Positions 59,285 to 64,000 of a stretch of 64,000 nt of DNA are shown here, piece after piece. The stretch comes from an uncultured beta proteobacterium (GTDB lineage: Bacteria; Pseudomonadota; Gammaproteobacteria; Burkholderiales; Burkholderiaceae_C). Below the pieces are notes generated by a model. That model saw only the letters and a list, made by a program, of their open reading frames with translations, searched no databases and was not told the DNA's origin. The stretch covers positions 21,640 to 85,639 of the forward strand of contig CAILZB010000133.1 in NCBI GenBank assembly GCA_903838565.1, in the 5' to 3' direction. Every line of letters starts with the position of its first letter. The stretch's first letter is position 1. The position numbers and the translations under genes are program-made.

Positions 59285-60229
59285 ATGCCTTTGGGAACGC
59301 TCGACCGCGCGCCGCCGCCTTTCTTCAGGCAGGGCCCGTCCGCTTTTTCCAAGCTGGTGTTCTTCAGCGCGCTGGCGCTGTTTCTGATGGTGGCGGACCG
59401 GCGCTTCAAGATCACCCAGCCGCTTCGCACGGTCGTTGCCGTCGTGCTGCAACCGGTGCAGTGGCTGGCGCTGCAGCCGATCGCATTGGCCACGGGCGCG
59501 AACCAGTTCTTGACCACCGTCTCCACCGCGCAAAGCGCGGAAATGGCGGCGCGCCGCCAACTCGCTGCGCAGTCGGTGCGGGCCGGTCAGGTGGAGCAAC
59601 TGCAACTGGAAAATACCCGCCTGCGCAATCTGCTGGGCCTGCGGCCGTCGCTTCCCTCTGACGGCCAGGCCGCGCAGGTGCTGTACGACGCAGCCGACAT
59701 CTACGGCCGCAAGGTCATCGTGGACCGGGGAACCTCGAATCACATTGCGCTGGGGTCCTCGGTGATGGACGAATCCGGCGTGCTCGGACAGGTGACGCGG
59801 GTTTATCCGCTGGTGAGCGAGGTCACGCTGCTGGTGGACCGCGATCAGGCCATTCCCGTTCTGAACACGCGCACCGGAGCGCGCAGCGTCGCCTTCGGCG
59901 ATCCGTCGTTCAACGCTGGCGGCCTCGAGCTGCGCTTCATGGCCGCGAATGCCGACGTGCTCGCCGGCGATCTGCTCACCACCAGCGGAGTCGACGGGGT
60001 CTATCCGCCGGGCCTGCCGGTGGCGCATGTGAGCAAGGTCGAGCGCCGCGCCGACTCGGCCTTTGCGCGCATCTACTGCACGCCTGTGGCGGCGATCAAC
60101 GCAGCGCATCACGTCATGGTGATCGGCCCCGTGTCCAGCCTGATTCCGCCCAGACCCGAGGCGGCGCCCGAACCGGTGGTCAGCAAGAAGCCCAGATCCA
60201 GGCCCGCCAAGGCGGAGGCTGCGCCATGA
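59285..60229 (+). CDS. mreC: Rod-shape-determining protein MreC
   Basis: This 314-residue bitopic membrane protein has a helix at about 22-38 (SKLVFFSALALFLMVAD). A coiled coil follows at about 80-118, then the two beta-barrel MreC domain with DIYGRKVIVDRGTSNHIALGSSV and VSEVTLLVDRDQAIPV. A Pro/Lys/Ala-rich tail ends the protein. It binds PBP2 and MreD. It overlaps mreD by 4 bases. Confidence 0.95.
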   Translation: MPLGTLDRAPPPFFRQGPSAFSKLVFFSALALFLMVADRRFKITQPLRTVVAVVLQPVQWLALQPIALATGANQFLTTVSTAQSAEMAARRQLAAQSVRAGQVEQLQLENTRLRNLLGLRPSLPSDGQAAQVLYDAADIYGRKVIVDRGTSNHIALGSSVMDESGVLGQVTRVYPLVSEVTLLVDRDQAIPVLNTRTGARSVAFGDPSFNAGGLELRFMAANADVLAGDLLTTSGVDGVYPPGLPVAHVSKVERRADSAFARIYCTPVAAINAAHHVMVIGPVSSLIPPRPEAAPEPVVSKKPRSRPAKAEAAP

Positions 60230-60756
60230 TCATGCGTCCAGGTCAGCCGCTGCTGTTGCCGGCCAGTCCGCTCTTCATCTGGGGCAGCCTGGTGGCGGCG
60301 CTGCTGTTCAACATGCTGCAGCACATGGGCCTGTGGCCGCGCGCCGCCTGGGCGCCCGACGTGCTGGCGCTGGTGCTGATGTTCTGGTGCGTGCACCAGC
60401 CGCTGCGCGTGGGGGTCGGGGCGGCCTTTGTCTTTGGACTGCTGCTGGACGTGCATCAGGGGGCCTTGCTGGGTCAGAATGCCCTGGCCTATACGGCCCT
60501 GGGTTTCCTGGCGGCGGCGATGCATCGCCGGCTGTTGTGGTTTCCCGTGCCTACCCAGGCGCTGCAAGTCGCGCCCCTGTTTGCCGCCGCCCACGCGATT
60601 GAACTCAGCACGCGCATGCTTGCCGGCGGGACCTTTCCGGGCTGGCCGCTGCTGCTCGCGCCGATGATCGAGGCTCTGCTGTGGCCTGTCGTCAGCGTGC
60701 TGCTGCTCGCGCCGCAGCGGCGCGCGCCCGACCGCGACGCGAACCGCCCTTTGTAA
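60226..60756 (+). CDS. mreD: Rod-shape-determining protein MreD
   Basis: This 176-residue inner-membrane protein has about five helices (LFIWGSLVAALLFNML; DVLALVLMFWCVHQPLRVGVGAAFVFGLLLDVHQGALLGQNAL-type region). It is the usual MreD core. It overlaps mreC by 4 bases. Its TAA is followed after one base by the repeat copy B instead of directly by mrdA, which splits the normal operon spacing. Confidence 0.93.
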   Translation: MIMRPGQPLLLPASPLFIWGSLVAALLFNMLQHMGLWPRAAWAPDVLALVLMFWCVHQPLRVGVGAAFVFGLLLDVHQGALLGQNALAYTALGFLAAAMHRRLLWFPVPTQALQVAPLFAAAHAIELSTRMLAGGTFPGWPLLLAPMIEALLWPVVSVLLLAPQRRAPDRDANRPL

Positions 60757-60970
60757 TATGGCCCCCACGCTTGTCGCTGCGCCTACTACGCTGGACGAGA
60801 TGGTGCCAAAGGCATCATCCCTTCGTCCCGTCCATTCCTGCGCAGGCAGGAATGGAGCCGCGGGACTCAGCCCCATGGGGGCCGTGCCTTGCTTGGGGCG
60901 GCCCGGCGCGGCCGCGGCCCGCTTGCGTATCTCGCTGACGCTCGCCCCGGGGCTTGTCGCTGCGTCATGA
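60757..60970 (+). repeat. Dispersed structured element, copy B, with a 70-codon open frame
   Basis: The element starts one base after the mreD stop (TAA-T-ATG). It carries a 70-codon frame (60758-60970) whose TGA overlaps the mrdA ATG as ATGA. The first ~47 codons align without gaps to copy A (15046-15229); LRPV and GLSP are shared in the translation. The hairpin at 60831-60841/60846-60856 (11 bp) occupies the same place as the copy A palindrome but with different, compensating bases. GCTTGTCGCTGCG occurs as a direct repeat at 60769-60781 and 60952-60964. No Shine-Dalgarno for mrdA is seen at its end. Confidence 0.75.
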
Positions 60971-62919
60971 CCGAACTGCGCAACGTTGAAGCGGACCTGT
61001 CGCGCTTTCGCGCCCGGGTGCTGGTGGCCAGCGCGCTGGTGCTGCTGGCGTTCATGGTGCTGGTGGCGCGGCTCGTCTACCTGCAGGTGTTTCGCTACGA
61101 GGACTTGACGGAGCAGGCCGAGAGCAACCGCACGGCGATTGTCCCCATCGTTCCCAACCGCGGACTCATCCTGGATCGCAACGGCATTGTGCTGGCGAGC
61201 AATTACTCCGCTTACACGCTTGAAGTGACGCCGTCTCGGATCGAGGATCTGGAGCGCACGCTGGACGAATTGGCGCAGGTGCTGGAAATCAGCGTGCGCG
61301 ATCGCAAGCGTTTCAAGAAGCTGCTGGAAGAGTCCAAAAGTTTCGAGTCTTTGCCCATCCGCACCCGCCTGTCGGACGAGGAAGTGGCCAAGTTCGCCGC
61401 CAACCGCTTTCGCTTCCCCGGGGTGGAGATCAAGGCGCGGCTGTTTCGCAACTACCCGTTCGGCGAACTGGCGAGCCACGTGATCGGCTATATCGGCCGC
61501 ATCAACCAGGAGGAGAAGGCGCGCATCGACGGGTCCGACGACGAGACCAACTACCAGGGCACCTCGTACATCGGAAAACTCGGCGTAGAGCAGAGTTTCG
61601 AGTCGCAGCTGCACGGCACGACCGGGGTCGAGGCGGTGGAAACGTCGGCTGCCGGGCGCGCCATGCGCCGCCTCTCGAGCCAACCGGCGACGCCGGGAGA
61701 CACCGTCGTATTGACGATCGACATCAAGCTGCAAAAGCTGGTCGAAGACCTGTTCGGCGAGCACCGCGGAGCGCTCGTGGCGATCGACCCCAAGACCGGC
61801 GAGGTGCTGGCCTTCGTGAGCAAGCCGACGTTCAATCCGAACCTGTTTGTCGACGGCATCGACGCGGAGAACTGGCAGGAGCTCAACGAGTCGCCCGACA
61901 AGCCGCTGCTCAATCGCGCGCTGCGTGGCACCTACCCGCCGGGCTCGACCTACAAGCCTTTCATGGCGCTGGCGGCGCTGCAAACGGGAAAGCGCACGTC
62001 GCAGCAGACCATCTTTGACCCTGGCTACTTCCTGCTCGGCGGTCACCGCTTTCGCGACGACAAGGAGGGTGGGCACGGCAGCGTCGACATGTACCGCTCC
62101 ATCGTCCAGTCCTGCGACACCTACTACTATGTGCTGGCCAACGATCTGGGCGTGGACACGATCCATGACCAGATGCAGCCGCTGGGTTTTGGCGAGCTCA
62201 CCGGCATCGACATCCAGGGGGAAGTGCGCGGCCTGCTGCCCAGCCAGGAGTGGAAGCGCAACCTCAACCGGAACAAGACCGCCGAGCAAAGGAAGTGGTA
62301 CGCGGGCGAAACCGTGTCGCTGGGCATCGGGCAGGGCCAAAACAATTTCAGCATGCTGCAGATGGCCCAGGCCACGGCCACGCTGTCCAACGACGGCCTG
62401 AAAATGAAGCCGCACCTGGTACGCGAACTCGTCAACGCCGTGACGCGCGAGCGCTCGACCGTGGCGCAGGCGACGGGGGTGCAACTGGCGCTCAAGCAGG
62501 AAAATATCGAGGTCGTCAAGAATGCCATGGTGGGCGTGAACATCGAGGGCACCTCGGCCGCCAGCTTTCGCAATGCGCCCTACACCAGCGCGGGCAAGAC
62601 CGGGACGGCGCAGGTGGTCCAGATCAAGCAGAACGAAAAATACAATGCCTCGCGGGTGGACGAGTTGCACCGTGACCATGCGTTGTTCATCGCCTTCGCG
62701 CCGGCCGAGTCGCCGCGACTGGCGCTGGCCATGGTGGTCGAAAACGTCGGCTTTGGCGCGCAATTCGCCGCTCCCATTGCGCGGCGCGTGTTTGACTATG
62801 TGCTGCAGGGCCTGTACCCGAGCGAGGAAGACATCGAGGCGGTGCAAAAAGGCCAGGCCACCACGCCCATCGGGAAGCCGCGTCCCGCCTCCGAGGTGGA
62901 CTGGCCGCCCAAGCCCTGA
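60967..62919 (+). CDS. mrdA: Penicillin-binding protein 2 (elongation transpeptidase)
   Basis: This 650-residue PBP2 has an N-terminal membrane helix (about 17-40), a pedestal domain and a transpeptidase domain. The active Ser is S327 in GSTYKPF (SxxK), S382 in SCDTYY (SxD) and K544 in GKTGTAQ (KTG). A Pro/Lys-rich tail follows. It cross-links peptidoglycan in the MreBCD-RodA machine. rodA is not in the window. It starts at the ATG overlapping the small frame of repeat copy B. Confidence 0.95.
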   Translation: MTELRNVEADLSRFRARVLVASALVLLAFMVLVARLVYLQVFRYEDLTEQAESNRTAIVPIVPNRGLILDRNGIVLASNYSAYTLEVTPSRIEDLERTLDELAQVLEISVRDRKRFKKLLEESKSFESLPIRTRLSDEEVAKFAANRFRFPGVEIKARLFRNYPFGELASHVIGYIGRINQEEKARIDGSDDETNYQGTSYIGKLGVEQSFESQLHGTTGVEAVETSAAGRAMRRLSSQPATPGDTVVLTIDIKLQKLVEDLFGEHRGALVAIDPKTGEVLAFVSKPTFNPNLFVDGIDAENWQELNESPDKPLLNRALRGTYPPGSTYKPFMALAALQTGKRTSQQTIFDPGYFLLGGHRFRDDKEGGHGSVDMYRSIVQSCDTYYYVLANDLGVDTIHDQMQPLGFGELTGIDIQGEVRGLLPSQEWKRNLNRNKTAEQRKWYAGETVSLGIGQGQNNFSMLQMAQATATLSNDGLKMKPHLVRELVNAVTRERSTVAQATGVQLALKQENIEVVKNAMVGVNIEGTSAASFRNAPYTSAGKTGTAQVVQIKQNEKYNASRVDELHRDHALFIAFAPAESPRLALAMVVENVGFGAQFAAPIARRVFDYVLQGLYPSEEDIEAVQKGQATTPIGKPRPASEVDWPPKP

Positions 62920-62937
62920 GCTGAGTCTGACCTGGTA

Positions 62938-63696
62938 CTAATGCAGGAAGGCGTCGTAGCCGGTCTTGAGGATCAGCGCGCTTACCACCCCGATGAAGAC
63001 GATGCGCACGAAGCCGGTGCCGTGCTTCAGCGCCATGCGCGTGCCCAGCAGGCTGCCCACCACGTTCGCGCTTCCCATGGCCAGCGCGAAGTGCCACCAC
63101 ACCAGGCCTTTGAGCGTGAACAGCATGAGCGCAGCCAGATTGGTTGCGGTATTGATGAGCTTGGCGCTGGCAGACGCGTGCAGGAAGTCGTAGCCGAGCC
63201 AGCGCACCAGCAGGAACACCAGAAAACTCCCCGTCCCCGGGCCGAAAAAGCCGTCGTAGAAGCCCAGTGCCACGCCCAGCACGCCCATGGCCCAGATTTC
63301 GGCAGCGCCCGAATAGCGCGGTGCGTGGGCGCGCCCCAGTTCCTTCTTCGCCAGCGTGTAGACCAGCACCGCCAGCAGCACCAGGGGCAGGGCCTTGCGC
63401 AGGAAGTCCTGGGAAATGACGGTCACCAGCCAGGCCCCGCCCAGGGATCCGGCAAACCCCGCGAGCGCGGCCGGCCAGAGCGCCGCCCAGCGCAGTTGCA
63501 CGCGCCGGCTGTATTGCCAACTGGCAATCGCCGTTCCCCAGATGGACGCGCTTTTGTTCACGCCAAACAGTGTGGCCGGCGGGGCCGTGGGAAAGGTGGC
63601 AAACATCGCCGGCACCAGAATCAACCCGCCCCCGCCCACGATGGCATCGACGAACCCGGCCAGCAGCGAGGCCAGCGACACCAAAAATAATTCCAT
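62938..63696 (-). CDS. TSUP-family (TauE/SafE) permease
   Basis: This 252-residue membrane protein has about eight helices. The TSUP signature is GFVDAIVGGGGLILVPAMF near the N-terminus, with a second repeat (GFYDGFFGPGTGSFLVFLLV). Such proteins move sulfite, sulfonates or other organic anions. The chosen ATG matches the family start; 21 upstream codons overlap a terminator-like hairpin. It converges on mrdA. Confidence 0.88.
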   Translation of the reverse strand: MELFLVSLASLLAGFVDAIVGGGGLILVPAMFATFPTAPPATLFGVNKSASIWGTAIASWQYSRRVQLRWAALWPAALAGFAGSLGGAWLVTVISQDFLRKALPLVLLAVLVYTLAKKELGRAHAPRYSGAAEIWAMGVLGVALGFYDGFFGPGTGSFLVFLLVRWLGYDFLHASASAKLINTATNLAALMLFTLKGLVWWHFALAMGSANVVGSLLGTRMALKHGTGFVRIVFIGVVSALILKTGYDAFLH

Positions 63697-63720
63697 GCGG
63701 GGATTGTCGGGGGAAAATAA

Positions 63721-63750
63721 AAATGCACCGGGGTTACCGGTGCATTTTTC
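63721..63750. terminator. Bidirectional intrinsic terminator
   Basis: AATGCACCGG (63722-63731) pairs with CCGGTGCATT (63737-63746), with a 5-base loop, A-rich flank on the left and T5 on the right. It lies 25 bases upstream of the TSUP start. It would stop a minus-strand transcript entering from beyond the right edge, or shield the TSUP promoter. Confidence 0.85.
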
Positions 63751-64000
63751 AAGAAACACGCCTTTTGGGGTCGCGCCAACGCGAGTTGGTAGTTATTTGT
63801 CTCCTCGGCTCCTCTGGCCTGCCCGGCATTGACGCGGTGCAGCGAGTGGGACGGACTGTACGTGCCGCACCGTCGCTGTGCATTGGGGGTTTCCCGCGCT
63901 CGGGAAACCCCGCGGTTGTGGGTCGGTCCCGCAAAGAACACCGAACATCCGACAATTTGTTGAGGACCGAGCAAAACTCGCTACGCGTAGTAATTGGCCC
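63751..64000. other. Non-coding right end with a perfect hairpin
   Basis: I see no gene in the last 250 bases. A perfect 11-bp stem (GGGGTTTCCCG 63886-63896, CGGGAAACCCC 63901-63911) with a 4-base loop is the main structure. The Arg-rich minus-strand frames here lack family features. Together with the terminator at 63721-63750, the stretch could be the trailer of a minus-strand RNA or gene lying outside the window. Confidence 0.45.

Noticed and set aside
60109..62847. 912-codon minus-strand open frame
   Set aside because: It is the antisense shadow of mreC-mreD-mrdA. Long reverse frames are common at this G+C content.

Overview
The window looks like a chromosomal segment of a betaproteobacterium, most likely a Comamonadaceae-type member of the Burkholderiales. 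The G+C content is high and genes are densely packed in short operons. The gatCAB / mreBCD-mrdA arrangement, the PhnS2-T2-U2 aminoethylphosphonate transporter with a GntR/FCD regulator, and the GC-rich intergenic repeats all fit that group. The assignment is inferred from gene content. There is no rRNA, tRNA, CRISPR array, transposase or prophage that I can recognise.

Layout. 1-4870: NAD-reducing [NiFe] hydrogenase operon hoxFUYH plus the start of the maturation protease hoxW (minus strand, cut by the window edge). 5013-12814: a DUF3141 alpha/beta-hydrolase, an HDOD protein, a NUDIX hydrolase, a DUF4397 lipoprotein and a GGDEF-EAL protein. 12879-29089: a large 2-aminoethylphosphonate (2-AEP) and amine locus. 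It holds the ABC transporter phnS2-T2-U2, phnW, a divergent GntR regulator with a class-III PLP enzyme (PbfA candidate), phnX, and a downstream set of glutamine-synthetase-like ligase, GNAT, Fe-alcohol dehydrogenase, class-I amidotransferase-type hydrolase and aldehyde dehydrogenase. Two glutathione transferases and a SRPBCC protein sit inside it. 29191-32781: an EamA exporter, then a PhnD-like binding protein paired with a hybrid histidine kinase.

32884-41416: oxalate catabolism, with two formyl-CoA transferase paralogues, oxalyl-CoA decarboxylase, a Crp/Fnr-type regulator, an oxalate/formate-type MFS antiporter and a porin. Similar 14-bp Fnr-like palindromes occur in the three relevant promoter regions. 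41495-54646: housekeeping and envelope genes, including an EamA protein, subtilase, AmpG-like permease, M48 protease, flavin reductase, a YbhGFSR-like efflux operon, xth, pyrE and a DUF4124 protein. 54672-62919: gatCAB (minus) diverging from mreB-mreC-mreD-mrdA (plus). 62938-64000: a TSUP permease and a non-coding right end.

How the genes fit together. PhnS2-T2-U2 would import 2-AEP and PhnW would convert it to phosphonoacetaldehyde. PhnX would cleave the C-P bond, and PbfA would feed hydroxylated 2-AEP into the same intermediate. The same 12-mer (ATTGTTGACAAT) lies in front of the regulator/transporter and over the phnX -35 box, which suggests one regulon. The ligase, alcohol dehydrogenase, aldehyde dehydrogenase and hydrolase set matches the steps of a gamma-glutamyl-ethanolamine pathway. 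The oxalate genes form a second regulon.

The most unusual structural signal is a pair of related ~180-210 bp elements, one after the Fe-ADH gene and one between mreD and mrdA. Each begins one base after the upstream stop codon. Each carries a hairpin whose sequence differs but whose pairing is kept, and each contains a small open frame ending in an ATGA overlap with the next gene.
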